Source: a virus
DNA length: 29,435 nucleotides
IMG/VR virus record: IMGVR_UViG_3300009164_003735
Coordinates: 1-29,435 of that record
Strand: one strand, 5' to 3'
Every line of letters begins with the position of its first letter. Positions within the stretch are counted from its first letter, which is position 1. Below are positions 13,084 through 20,918 of the stretch, piece after piece. The position numbers and the translations under genes were made by a program. Below the pieces are notes generated by a model. The model was not told the DNA's origin and did not search any database. It was given only the letters and a program-made list of their open reading frames with translations.

Positions 13084-13862
13084 AAAAGTATTTGTACCCA
13101 AGGGAATGGTTTTTTATAATAATGCAACTGACAGCTGGTTGTGTAACCCTATGGGCATTACTTAATCCGGCAAGTATTGAATACTGGTTACTGTCGCTAT
13201 TTGGATATTTTTTAATAACCTGTCTCGGAATTACTGTTACATTTCATCGATTGCTTACACATAAATCATATACACTCTGGAAACCACTTGAGTATCTGTT
13301 CAGCTACTTTGCCAACATTGGTTGTACTGGTAGCAGTGCTGGTTGGGTATTTGTGCATAAAATGCATCACAGACATGCAGATAAACCCGGTGACCCACAT
13401 AGCCCAGTAATCTTAGGGCCAATGGGTGCAATTATAGGAGACTACAGCGTAGATTTTAATAAGTGGATTGTTAGGGATATTATTAATGACCCGGTACATA
13501 GATTCTTACACGAATATTACATAGGTGTAGTATTAGTTACACTTGGACTGTTATTAGCAATTGATCCTATGATCGCTATATATCTATACCTAATCCCAGT
13601 ATTCATGAATACCATTGCATCAAGGTTTAGCAATTGGATAGATCATGATCCTAAGTTTGGTAAAAAGGTTGTTAAGAATTCTGATCAGTCACACAATGTT
13701 TGGTGGTGGGCGCTCTTGACATTCGGGGAAGGATGGCATAATAATCATCATGTACGCCCCGGCGATTATAGAATAGGACAAAAGTGGTGGCAGTTTGACC
13801 CGGGTAGATATGTAATAGAACTACTAATGCTACTGCGTCTTGCAAAAAATGAAAGAAAATAA
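13080..13862 (+). CDS. membrane fatty-acid desaturase, copy 2
   Basis: 260 aa. Histidine boxes HRLLTH at 56-61, HKMHH at 93-97 and HNNHH at 220-224, at the same spacing as copy 1, with hydrophobic spans between. The body differs strongly from copy 1 (for example DPHSPV against DTHSPK, and a DHDPKFGKK region), so this is not a recent duplication. Regiospecificity cannot be read from sequence. The start overlaps the stop of copy 1 (ATGA) and the stop overlaps the next start by one base (TAATG), so copies 1 and 2 and the ATP-PPase are tightly coupled. Confidence 0.92.
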   Translation: MKKYLYPREWFFIIMQLTAGCVTLWALLNPASIEYWLLSLFGYFLITCLGITVTFHRLLTHKSYTLWKPLEYLFSYFANIGCTGSSAGWVFVHKMHHRHADKPGDPHSPVILGPMGAIIGDYSVDFNKWIVRDIINDPVHRFLHEYYIGVVLVTLGLLLAIDPMIAIYLYLIPVFMNTIASRFSNWIDHDPKFGKKVVKNSDQSHNVWWWALLTFGEGWHNNHHVRPGDYRIGQKWWQFDPGRYVIELLMLLRLAKNERK

Positions 13863-14773
13863 TGGATACAGAATTAAACGGTATTGGCAAAGATAAGTGG
13901 ATCAAATACCACTTTAATGGTAATACTACAAGGGTAAATCCTAAGGATAATTTTGCTGTTAAACTTACAAAAAAATCAACTGTATCGTTGTCCTTTGATA
14001 AAGCCTGCGAACTTGTTGCAGAAGAGCTTTACGAGATTAACAAGGGTAAAAAAATCTTTGTGCCTATGAGTGGGGGTTGCGATAGTGAAACTGTTGCAAG
14101 AACACTTAAAAAAATGAAAATAGATTTTACTCCTATTATTCATGAAGTATGGGGCACAGGCTTTCCGTTAACCTATACCGACAGCTGGTGGGCATATAGG
14201 TGGTGCAAAGAAAACAATCTTGAACCTGTTGTAAAAGATATAACTACATTAGAATTATTTGCCGAAGTAAAACCATTTATTGATAAAATAAAAGGACGTA
14301 AACTTTACCCTGCACAGAACATTTGTTTGGCAGAATATGCAAGAAAGCATGACGGCATAGTTATTAACGGACAGGCCTTTCCAGAATACTTTCCCGATCA
14401 TACATTAGATTATCTAATCGATATAGTTAGGGATAAGGGCTTTTATATGCCCGACGGTAGTTTACGATCTGGTTGGTTATTACACGAAGATGATTTCTAT
14501 ATAGATATGCATAATCCAGGTTACCACACGTATAATTTTTTAAGTTGGACTCCTGAAATTGTACTGTCATATGTTAAGGCAAGAGATATGACACTATCCA
14601 GTGAAGAGAATAAATTTAAAATTATGAACTGTTTGCCTCGCCCTAAGATAGGAGCGCCTGATGCAGTTTGGTATCTATTAAGAGAATATCAAAATAAACT
14701 TAAACGTAAATACGGAACCAGTGAATTATCCTTCATTGGCACACACGAAGAAATGTTAGGAATTTTGGAATAA
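13862..14773 (+). CDS. ATP-pyrophosphatase (asparagine-synthase/QueC-like) protein A
   Basis: 303 aa. MSGGCDSE at about 69-76 is the SGGxDS PP-loop of the adenine nucleotide alpha-hydrolase superfamily, which activates a carboxylate, carbonyl or tRNA base by adenylation and then adds N or S. There is no glutaminase domain. The rest (HEVWGTGFPLTY, YPAQNICLAEYA, VINGQAFPEYFP) resembles a phage/environmental family without named function. It follows desaturase 2 with a one-base overlap and precedes the Rieske gene by one base, so a joint pathway is likely. It might form an amide or thioamide on an activated acid; this is inference. Confidence 0.78.
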   Translation: MDTELNGIGKDKWIKYHFNGNTTRVNPKDNFAVKLTKKSTVSLSFDKACELVAEELYEINKGKKIFVPMSGGCDSETVARTLKKMKIDFTPIIHEVWGTGFPLTYTDSWWAYRWCKENNLEPVVKDITTLELFAEVKPFIDKIKGRKLYPAQNICLAEYARKHDGIVINGQAFPEYFPDHTLDYLIDIVRDKGFYMPDGSLRSGWLLHEDDFYIDMHNPGYHTYNFLSWTPEIVLSYVKARDMTLSSEENKFKIMNCLPRPKIGAPDAVWYLLREYQNKLKRKYGTSELSFIGTHEEMLGILE

Positions 14774-14774
14774 T

Positions 14775-15599
14775 ATGTTTTTAGGGCATGTAACTGATTT
14801 TGAAGAAGGCACTTATACGCCTATAGAACAATTAGATAATAAGTACGTATTGGTAAAATCAAATAATCAATACAAAATTATTTCTAATGTATGTCCGCAT
14901 CAACGGAGTATTATATCAACGAAGTCGGGAATAGGTAGCAGAGTATGCCCCTATCATAATTGGAGTTTTACTTTAGAAGGTGCTCCTATTAAGTCAGGCC
15001 GTACAGAATACTACTGCAAAAACGAAACAGCTTTAGAAGAATTACCTGTCTACGAATGGAATGGGTTTTTATCAACTGCACCCATAGCCTGCAAAGAACT
15101 TGAGTTTGTAGATTTAACTAACCTAAAATTAGTCGAAAAGAGAATTGATCTCGTTTCTGCTGTTCCCGAGAATATCATGGACTTGTTTTTAGATGTAGAT
15201 CACATAGCCACAATTCATGCGGGAGTCTATGACCAAATTGGACTATCTAACATCAGTGAAGTTGACTGGGTTTACTACGACAATCGCAGTTTGCAGCTGG
15301 TAAGAAAACACGATGGATACGGTGCTGCATGGTTAGCAGTTTATCCTGAAACTATGATAGAGTGGCAACCTGGAGCAGTTTTTATTACTGTTGCTATTCC
15401 CAACAGCACTAATAGTTCACGAGTTGTGGTTTACAAATATAAAGACTTGTCTGATCTAAAAAACAGCTACGCATTGAATCAACAGGTATGGGAAACAGCT
15501 TGGGCACAAGATAAAGAACAATCTCAAATGTTAACCGAGTTTGCTCAAACTAATCTTGAAGAATCTAAATATCATTTTAGATCGTTTCTCAACCGTTGA
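14775..15599 (+). CDS. Rieske non-heme iron oxygenase alpha-subunit-like protein
   Basis: 274 aa, shorter than typical alpha subunits (about 330-450). The Rieske cluster ligands are C40-x-H42 (NVCPHQ) and C58-x2-H61 (VCPYHNW). The mononuclear iron site shows D140-x2-H143-x4-H148 in DLFLDVDHIATIHAG, the spacing of classical ring-hydroxylating oxygenases. A later Asp in WAQDKEQSQ may be the third ligand. Such enzymes insert O2 using electrons from a reductase, which is not encoded here and would have to come from the host. It closes the 12322-15599 operon; its last 11 bases overlap ATP-PPase B on the other strand. Confidence 0.88.
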   Translation: MFLGHVTDFEEGTYTPIEQLDNKYVLVKSNNQYKIISNVCPHQRSIISTKSGIGSRVCPYHNWSFTLEGAPIKSGRTEYYCKNETALEELPVYEWNGFLSTAPIACKELEFVDLTNLKLVEKRIDLVSAVPENIMDLFLDVDHIATIHAGVYDQIGLSNISEVDWVYYDNRSLQLVRKHDGYGAAWLAVYPETMIEWQPGAVFITVAIPNSTNSSRVVVYKYKDLSDLKNSYALNQQVWETAWAQDKEQSQMLTEFAQTNLEESKYHFRSFLNR

Positions 15600-16488
15600 C
15601 ATTTTCATAAAACCGTCTAACCTTTCCAGGTTCTAATTTTAAATGATCTATTAGTTGATAATACGGAATACTTATTCCGTGTTGTCGATATGGCAATAAT
15701 GGAGTTTGTAACCAATCAAGATTTTCAAATCCGACATATTTAGGAAAATACAACAACTGATCTTTCCAGTATTTTCCGTATATTAATGGTTTAATGTAAT
15801 AATCCCAGCGATCAACTGTTTGTAACTTAACGCCTTTCTTGTGCAGACCGTTACCATCGAAATATACATGGGAATGTAAGGCAGCTTTAAATATATCATC
15901 AGTGATAATACTTAACAGGAATTCGGGAGTGTCTCCGTAGAATACAACACGCCCTGGCCTATCCACTAATTCAAATGCTCTATGTCTTACTACTTCGGGC
16001 GAGTTATAACTTATAAAATAGTAAAATTGGTTACGCTGACTAATGTGAATAAATGGATCGTGCGCCATTTGTATCAAATCTTGGTCGGCTGGTAACAGTG
16101 TTAAGAACTTTTTCCATAATAAACTGTATTTGTGAATACCAGTTCGTTCACATTCTTCTTCAAGGTCGGAACGAATTGCATCTACATCAACATCTATTAT
16201 GTTAGTTTTTATCTGATACTTAGCATCTACTAATTTTAAATTTTCATATTCAAAATCGTTATAGCCTGGCAAATACATAAAGTATGTATCAATTGGGATT
16301 CCTTGCGAATGGAAACTATGCAAGACACTTTGGCTATCTAAACCTGAACTTAAACTGAGCATTAGTTTAGAGTTGGACTGAGCCAATTCGACTGCACGTC
16401 GATCGTTTTCTTCTTTCATGTTCCCGGGAACACGGCCACACGATTTAAATTCGAAATAGAATTTTTTGTCATCAAACCCGTAGTTCAT
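15589..16488 (-). CDS. ATP-pyrophosphatase-like protein B
   Basis: 299 aa. LSLSSGLDSQSV at about 44-55 is the PP-loop with the first Gly replaced by Ser (SSGLDS). Downstream TYFMYLPGYNDFEYEN and MAHDPFIHIS have the look of an asparagine-synthase-type hydrolase without a glutaminase domain. I chose ATG 16488, because AGAGG lies six bases before it, over ATG 16509, which would place the ribosome site inside the gene. It is one of three ATP-PPase genes within 4.7 kb, diverging from an unknown gene at 16529. The adenylated substrate is unknown. Confidence 0.72.
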   Translation of the reverse strand: MNYGFDDKKFYFEFKSCGRVPGNMKEENDRRAVELAQSNSKLMLSLSSGLDSQSVLHSFHSQGIPIDTYFMYLPGYNDFEYENLKLVDAKYQIKTNIIDVDVDAIRSDLEEECERTGIHKYSLLWKKFLTLLPADQDLIQMAHDPFIHISQRNQFYYFISYNSPEVVRHRAFELVDRPGRVVFYGDTPEFLLSIITDDIFKAALHSHVYFDGNGLHKKGVKLQTVDRWDYYIKPLIYGKYWKDQLLYFPKYVGFENLDWLQTPLLPYRQHGISIPYYQLIDHLKLEPGKVRRFYENVNG

Positions 16489-16510
16489 AAATACCTCTAC
16501 ATTAAGCAAC

Positions 16511-16518
16511 TATTTACA
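16511..16518 (-). promoter_or_regulatory. possible late-promoter variant (TGTAAATA)
   Basis: Minus-strand TGTAAATA, one base from TATAAATA, ends 22 bases before ATG 16488, close to the spacing of the box at 4207 to its gene. Tentative. Confidence 0.35.
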
Positions 16519-16528
16519 CTAAAATAAT

Positions 16529-17287
16529 ATGACAAATAAAAAAATAGGTTACGAACACTTTTATAAAGACTCAAGAGGCAATAGAAGACGAAGCGGAATC
16601 TTTGCTCCGGGCATTGATAGATTCATCCTAATAGATGATTACGACTTTTGGATGACTTTTGAAACTGCGGAGTTGATTAGTTCTAAAGTACCAACAGTGG
16701 CATATATTCTTCCACCTACCGACTTCGAATTAACTAATGCAAACTGCATTGGGTATACAATTTTTAATAAAACAAAGCAACGTATTGGGCCAAGTCCTAT
16801 ATCCATTGCAAGGCAGAATCCACAGTTAAAGTTTTTATTCGACTATACAAAGATTACATTCTCCGACATACCCGAAGATTACAAAACGGATGATCGTCGA
16901 CCTATGCTGACTAAACTACAAGAGTGGGCAGATTATGTCCACAATCTTGTTTATGTAATTAACATGACCGAAGCATTGTTTAACCCGTTTAACAATAAAG
17001 ACTTCGTGCAGAAATATGCAAACCCGCAATGGCTTGCAGGATTAAAATCTAAGGTTGATAGATCTGCAACTGAAAATGGTGTATTCTTTGAAATACGCCA
17101 TGCATTGTATATGGCTAACAACATCGAAGATGCCGAACTTCGTATACTTAATATTTGGAAAGAACATTATCACGAACAGCAATATATGCTACACGGATTT
17201 TATAAAATATGGAACAGGCCTGTTCCCGAAGAACTTGCAGATGTAGCAACTTATAAACCAGAAACTGTATCAACTTTTATTGTATAA
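16529..17287 (+). CDS. hypothetical protein between two ATP-PPase genes
   Basis: 252 aa, unrecognised. The N-terminus is basic and polar (NKKIGYEHFYKDSRGNRRRSG), then IDRFILIDDYDFWMTFETAEL and VPTVAYILPPTDFEL suggest alternating strands and helices; the C-terminal half is helical with Trp/His-rich EHYHEQQYMLHGFYKIW. There are no membrane spans, cysteine clusters or nucleotide loops. The gene ends one base before ATG 17289 of ATP-PPase C, so the two are probably co-translated, which suggests a partner or substrate-handling protein for that enzyme. Confidence 0.65.
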   Translation: MTNKKIGYEHFYKDSRGNRRRSGIFAPGIDRFILIDDYDFWMTFETAELISSKVPTVAYILPPTDFELTNANCIGYTIFNKTKQRIGPSPISIARQNPQLKFLFDYTKITFSDIPEDYKTDDRRPMLTKLQEWADYVHNLVYVINMTEALFNPFNNKDFVQKYANPQWLAGLKSKVDRSATENGVFFEIRHALYMANNIEDAELRILNIWKEHYHEQQYMLHGFYKIWNRPVPEELADVATYKPETVSTFIV

Positions 17288-17288
17288 T

Positions 17289-18542
17289 ATGATCAATCTT
17301 AACGACACACTTTACTTTTCCAGTATCAGCTTTAATTCTTACTACAATGATGTATGGAACAACATATATCAAGAATGTGATGCAGGCGGCAAGTTCTATA
17401 TTAATGTAGCTAAGAGATTAAACCCTTGCAGGTTTGTTACACGCCACGGTGAATGGAGTTTGCCTTGGAAACAGGAACTAATTCCAGGATTCGAAATGCC
17501 TGCATACGATCCTTCATTTAGCAAATCCTTTAGTGAGATCACAGATACAAAAGCATTATCTATTAAGCAACAAATACAGCAAGGAAAAAAGTTTGCAGTT
17601 ATGTACTCGGGCGGGATTGACAGTACTGTTATCATGGCATCACTGTTAAAAAACTTAACTGCTGAGGAACTTACAGAAATTACAGTCTGCGCCAGCACTG
17701 AATCAATTATAGAAAATCCTGTATTTTGGAAAAAGTATATCTTTGAAAAATTTAAGATTCTTGATTCTAATAGTAATAAGTACGATGACTTAATTGAGCA
17801 AGGACTTACGCCTATTACTGCCGACGAGGGCGATTGTATATTCGGTACTGTGTTCGGACTAACACTTTATAACCACTACGATTATTACATCCAAGACATG
17901 GATAGGTCAGTTCGCATTAATCTACGCAATTTAAAATATAAAATCAGTGATCCTAATGTACATTTTAGTGTTTACAAAGAGTTGATAATTAAACATTTGA
18001 GCATCGAAGGTGACAACACATTTGGTAGATTACTCTACGAAAAATATGCACACAACATTAAAACTTCTAACGTGCCTGTGCATAGTCTACATGATTTTTT
18101 CTGGTGGTTGATCTTTAATGTTAAATATCTCAACTGTGCTGTAAGGGGTGCGTTATATTACAACGATCGAGTAGAATGGAAAACAGCTATCGAAACTGTA
18201 GTCAATTGGTACAGTGATCCAGAATACCAACTTTGGTCCATGGTCAATAATAACAATGGACAGAAAATAAACTATACATTGGCATCTTATAAAAATGCTG
18301 CCAGACAGTATATATGGGAGTTTGATAAGAACGATTGGTACAAGAATTTTAAGATTAAACTTGAATCAATGTGGACCATTGCTCATCAGCAGAATGTAGA
18401 CAAAATCGAACTTGATCGTAGACCTGTAGCCAGAGTGGGGTTGACTAAAGACTACGAAATGCTATATATTAACGATCCTGGGGTGCAGGACTTCTTTAAA
18501 CACCACTTGAAAAATTTTAAAATTGACTGGAGAGAAAATTGA
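17289..18542 (+). CDS. ATP-pyrophosphatase (asparagine-synthase-like) protein C
   Basis: 417 aa from ATG 17289; TTG 17280 would overlap the previous gene. The PP-loop MYSGGIDSTV at about 105-114 (S107-GGID-S112) is a canonical SGGxDS. The N-terminal 100 residues contain FYINVAKRLNPC and other segments not seen in A or B, and a following ADEGDCIFG segment recalls the GxDE/E-G-D region of asparagine synthase C-domains. The C-terminal region is helical and Trp-rich. There is no N-terminal cysteine glutaminase, so an amino donor other than glutamine, or a partner, is expected. The TctC gene follows 8 bases later. Confidence 0.75.
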   Translation: MINLNDTLYFSSISFNSYYNDVWNNIYQECDAGGKFYINVAKRLNPCRFVTRHGEWSLPWKQELIPGFEMPAYDPSFSKSFSEITDTKALSIKQQIQQGKKFAVMYSGGIDSTVIMASLLKNLTAEELTEITVCASTESIIENPVFWKKYIFEKFKILDSNSNKYDDLIEQGLTPITADEGDCIFGTVFGLTLYNHYDYYIQDMDRSVRINLRNLKYKISDPNVHFSVYKELIIKHLSIEGDNTFGRLLYEKYAHNIKTSNVPVHSLHDFFWWLIFNVKYLNCAVRGALYYNDRVEWKTAIETVVNWYSDPEYQLWSMVNNNNGQKINYTLASYKNAARQYIWEFDKNDWYKNFKIKLESMWTIAHQQNVDKIELDRRPVARVGLTKDYEMLYINDPGVQDFFKHHLKNFKIDWREN

Positions 18543-18550
18543 GGGAACTT

Positions 18551-19462
18551 ATGAAAAAGATTATTGCAGCTTTAATGGCTACATTTGCACTTTCGGCTAT
18601 TGCCAAAGAAAACATTACTATTGTATACGCATGGGGGCCGGGCGACTCTGTTGCTAACTACCATAGAACCATTGCCAATGAGGCAAACAAGATTCAAGAC
18701 AAGTACAACTTTATGTTTGATACTAAACCAGGTGCAGGCGGCGCTATTGCGGTTAATCATGTATTGGCCACCCCTAATACTGTATTAGCACACAGCACAG
18801 CATTTTTTGTTCGACCTGTAGTTTATCCTAACGAAAGTTACGATTTGACACAGTTAAAAGAACAGTATGTTCATTGTATGGCACCAATGGCAGTTACATC
18901 ATCTAAGTTTAACGCATGGAAAGATGTTTCAGCTGACGCTAAGGTCAGTGTTGGTATTTCAGGTCTCGGAGTTACAACACATTTGGCAGCATTGCAGTTA
19001 CAAAAGAAATACGCTAACTTAAACATTATCCCGTTTAAGAGTACTAATGACAGTATGCTTTCTATGGTATCGGGTCAAACTGATTTCCACATTGGCTTTA
19101 TCAGCGAAGCAGAACAGTGGAGTAAGGAAAATGCCAAAGCAGATCGTAAGGTTAGCGTATTAGGCATTACAGGTAACAAGGCTGTTAACGGATATCAACC
19201 ATTAGTTAATCAAGGCTTTGATCGCAGTTTTGCTGATATGAACGTCGGTCATCATCTGCTATTGCCTATTAAGAGTGACGACGCTCGACACAAAGAGTTT
19301 CATTCTATCTTTACTAAGGCTGCACAGACTCCTGCTGTTCGAGCAGCATATGCAGTAGACTATTGCGAACCGCAGGCAGTGCAATACGATGCACTACCAA
19401 AGTTCTTTAACTTCCATACTGAATATTGGAAGAAACTTAGTTCAGGAATTAAACTAAACTAA
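18551..19462 (+). CDS. TctC/Bug-type periplasmic solute-binding protein with signal peptide
   Basis: 303 aa. The N-terminus MKKIIAALMATFALSAIAKE is a classic Sec signal peptide with AIA before the likely cleavage point. After it YAWGPGDSVANYHR and KPGAGGAIAVNHVL match the first strand and the PGAGG motif of the TctC/Bug family (tripartite tricarboxylate transporter receptors), which bind carboxylates in the periplasm. The membrane subunits TctA/TctB are not in the window, so it would work with host permeases, act as a scavenger, or have a new role. GAGGG precedes ATG 18551; the TTG at 18539 is rejected because it lies in the overlap with the previous stop. A terminator follows. Confidence 0.82.
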   Translation: MKKIIAALMATFALSAIAKENITIVYAWGPGDSVANYHRTIANEANKIQDKYNFMFDTKPGAGGAIAVNHVLATPNTVLAHSTAFFVRPVVYPNESYDLTQLKEQYVHCMAPMAVTSSKFNAWKDVSADAKVSVGISGLGVTTHLAALQLQKKYANLNIIPFKSTNDSMLSMVSGQTDFHIGFISEAEQWSKENAKADRKVSVLGITGNKAVNGYQPLVNQGFDRSFADMNVGHHLLLPIKSDDARHKEFHSIFTKAAQTPAVRAAYAVDYCEPQAVQYDALPKFFNFHTEYWKKLSSGIKLN

Positions 19463-19465
19463 TTT

Positions 19466-19488
19466 AAAGGCTCTTAGGAGCCTTTTTT
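19466..19488 (+). terminator. intrinsic terminator after the TctC-like gene
   Basis: 8-bp stem AAAGGCTC/GAGCCTTT with a TTAG loop, followed by six T. It ends the 16529-19462 rightward unit. Confidence 0.9.
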
Positions 19489-19499
19489 ATATACACAAT

Positions 19500-19964
19500 A
19501 TGCCTACTACACATTTAGCAACTACAACAGATAAACTGGGTAACACTATAGATATTCTGCACACTGATAAAATTGGTATGAGTCCAATCTTTACTTTCTT
19601 CTTAAGGCAGATGGCCGAGCTTATTGATAATAAGTTTGCATTTCCTGTAACTACTTGGACTGATAATGACAGCGCAGTATACGCAGTTCAAGGAGATAAA
19701 ATTTTAGGACACATTGTTTACAGTCGAGGTGGCCTAACAGGCAGCGATAATGTCTTGTATATTACACTCAGTGCAGTTGATTCTGAGTGCAGAGGTCGAG
19801 GTATCTACACAATACTACACGAGCATTTCGAAAATACTGCAAAGAAATTAGGATGCTCTGCTATATCAAGTCATATACATAAAAATAATGCTGTTAGATT
19901 AAAGTCTGCAGAAAAAGTAGGAATGCACACAGTGTTTAATTACGTTTTTAAAAGGTTAAAATGA
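19500..19964 (+). CDS. GNAT N-acetyltransferase
   Basis: 154 aa. LYITLSAVDSECRGRGIYTILHEHF at about 89-113 holds the R-G-R-G acetyl-CoA pyrophosphate loop at the end of strand 4, and ISSHIHKNNAVRLKSAEKVGM is the strand 5-helix 4 signature (N..A.....K.GF). This is the clearest GNAT of the four in the window. The acceptor is unknown. The ATG follows the terminator by 11 bases with no evident ribosome site, so initiation may be weak or leaderless. It overlaps the next gene by ATGA. Confidence 0.88.
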   Translation: MPTTHLATTTDKLGNTIDILHTDKIGMSPIFTFFLRQMAELIDNKFAFPVTTWTDNDSAVYAVQGDKILGHIVYSRGGLTGSDNVLYITLSAVDSECRGRGIYTILHEHFENTAKKLGCSAISSHIHKNNAVRLKSAEKVGMHTVFNYVFKRLK

Positions 19965-20551
19965 AAGCCCGATATTTTACAAAAGAAGATTTATTACAGG
20001 TACAAGAAATTATTACCAGTAATACTAAGATGCACGGCGTTGATATTAGCAAGGTAACTGATAAGTTTGTTCAAATGTTTGCAACAAGAGAAACTGGTAA
20101 AGGATCTATATGTGTAGCTGACGACACCGGGATTATACATGGCATACTAAAGATTACGTGGTCTGATAAAATTCCAGTTTGGTTTATAGATTTTGCATTT
20201 ATGAAACATACTGCTGATAGAAACTTAGTAAGGCAAACTATAAAAGCCTGTGCTGCCGGCATAGATTTTATCACAGACGAAGCAGAAAAACGAGGTCTTT
20301 ACGATTTTTACTATGGTGTTAGAGATCACTTAGATCATAGATTAGACATGCTGGTTAATGCAAGTCCTAATTTTAAAGAAAGATACGAAGTAAGCAACGT
20401 AGAACTTTTACAACCAGGACAAGCATCTAAATTTGCAGTATTTGATTACACCCGTATGCTATTAGGCACTCAAAACGCCAAAACAATTGTTATTAGACAG
20501 GCACATTTGCGCAAGGAATTTAGACCCCAATTATGGGCTACGACAGTTTAA
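19961..20551 (+). CDS. GNAT-like protein
   Basis: 196 aa. The start is MKARYFTKEDLLQVQEII, a typical GNAT first strand and helix. SICVADDTGIIHGILKITW (paired strands), VWFIDFAFMKHTADRNLVRQTIKACAAGIDFITDEAEKRG (strand 4, a degenerate loop, helix 3) and YDFYYGVRDHLDHRLDMLV then fit the fold. The Q/RxxGxG loop is degenerate, so catalysis is uncertain. The start lies in the stop of the preceding GNAT gene (ATGA), implying joint production and perhaps a heterodimer. Confidence 0.62.
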   Translation: MKARYFTKEDLLQVQEIITSNTKMHGVDISKVTDKFVQMFATRETGKGSICVADDTGIIHGILKITWSDKIPVWFIDFAFMKHTADRNLVRQTIKACAAGIDFITDEAEKRGLYDFYYGVRDHLDHRLDMLVNASPNFKERYEVSNVELLQPGQASKFAVFDYTRMLLGTQNAKTIVIRQAHLRKEFRPQLWATTV

Positions 20552-20554
20552 ATA

Positions 20555-20562
20555 TATAAATA
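20555..20562 (+). promoter_or_regulatory. T4-like late promoter box
   Basis: Exact TATAAATA 21 bases before ATG 20584, with CGGAGG (20571-20576) as a strong ribosome site. Serves the 20584 gene alone, since a terminator follows it. Confidence 0.8.
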
Positions 20563-20583
20563 CATTATAACGGAGGATCCACC

Positions 20584-20892
20584 ATGTGGAAAGTTACATA
20601 TAAATTAACACACCCAACTGATATTAAGACTGCTGAAAGTCCTATTCCACCAGATATGTTGGAAAAAATTAATGAAATGAGTATTTGGGCAATGGAACAT
20701 GGTTTGTTAGATCAACGAGAAGAACTTATTTCTCCTACAGAAAAACACATGATTTATATATGGGACTCTAAGGAAAGCCAACAAGCCTGGAGAGCAAAGT
20801 TTATAAATGACATCACTTATCTTGAAACACATTGGCCAGCACATATGGCATCAAATAGCGTGACCCATACTAAAGAAGTGGGTCCAGTATAA
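20584..20892 (+). CDS. hypothetical late protein (102 aa)
   Basis: A monocistronic late-type gene with its own TATAAATA promoter, strong GGAGG ribosome site and terminator. The product begins MWKVTYKLTHPTD and has a PPDMLEKINEMSIWAMEHG helix, then MIYIWDSKESQQAWRAKFIND, a pattern reminiscent of small dimeric alpha-beta barrel (ferredoxin-like) proteins, but without a recognised signature. The isolated, well-signalled unit suggests high late expression. Function is unknown; a virion or assembly protein is possible but not shown. Confidence 0.7.
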   Translation: MWKVTYKLTHPTDIKTAESPIPPDMLEKINEMSIWAMEHGLLDQREELISPTEKHMIYIWDSKESQQAWRAKFINDITYLETHWPAHMASNSVTHTKEVGPV

Positions 20893-20918
20893 AAAACGGC
20901 CTTAACGGCCGTTTTTTT
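20891..20918. terminator. bidirectional terminator between convergent genes
   Basis: An 11-bp stem, AAAAAACGGCC (20891-20901) and GGCCGTTTTTT (20907-20917), with a TTAAC loop. The A-run and T-run make it work on both strands. Its right end overlaps the stop codon of the minus-strand desaturase (20917-20919). Confidence 0.9.

Noticed and set aside
17281-17290. TATAAT just before ATG 17289
   Set aside because: It is the last codons of the previous gene, with no -35 hexamer at suitable spacing.
12322-19462. The idea that the island is bacterial chromosome, because of desaturase, Rieske and TctC genes
   Set aside because: T4-like late boxes, phage-type gene packing and the virion-like domain run through the island, and both flanks are phage.
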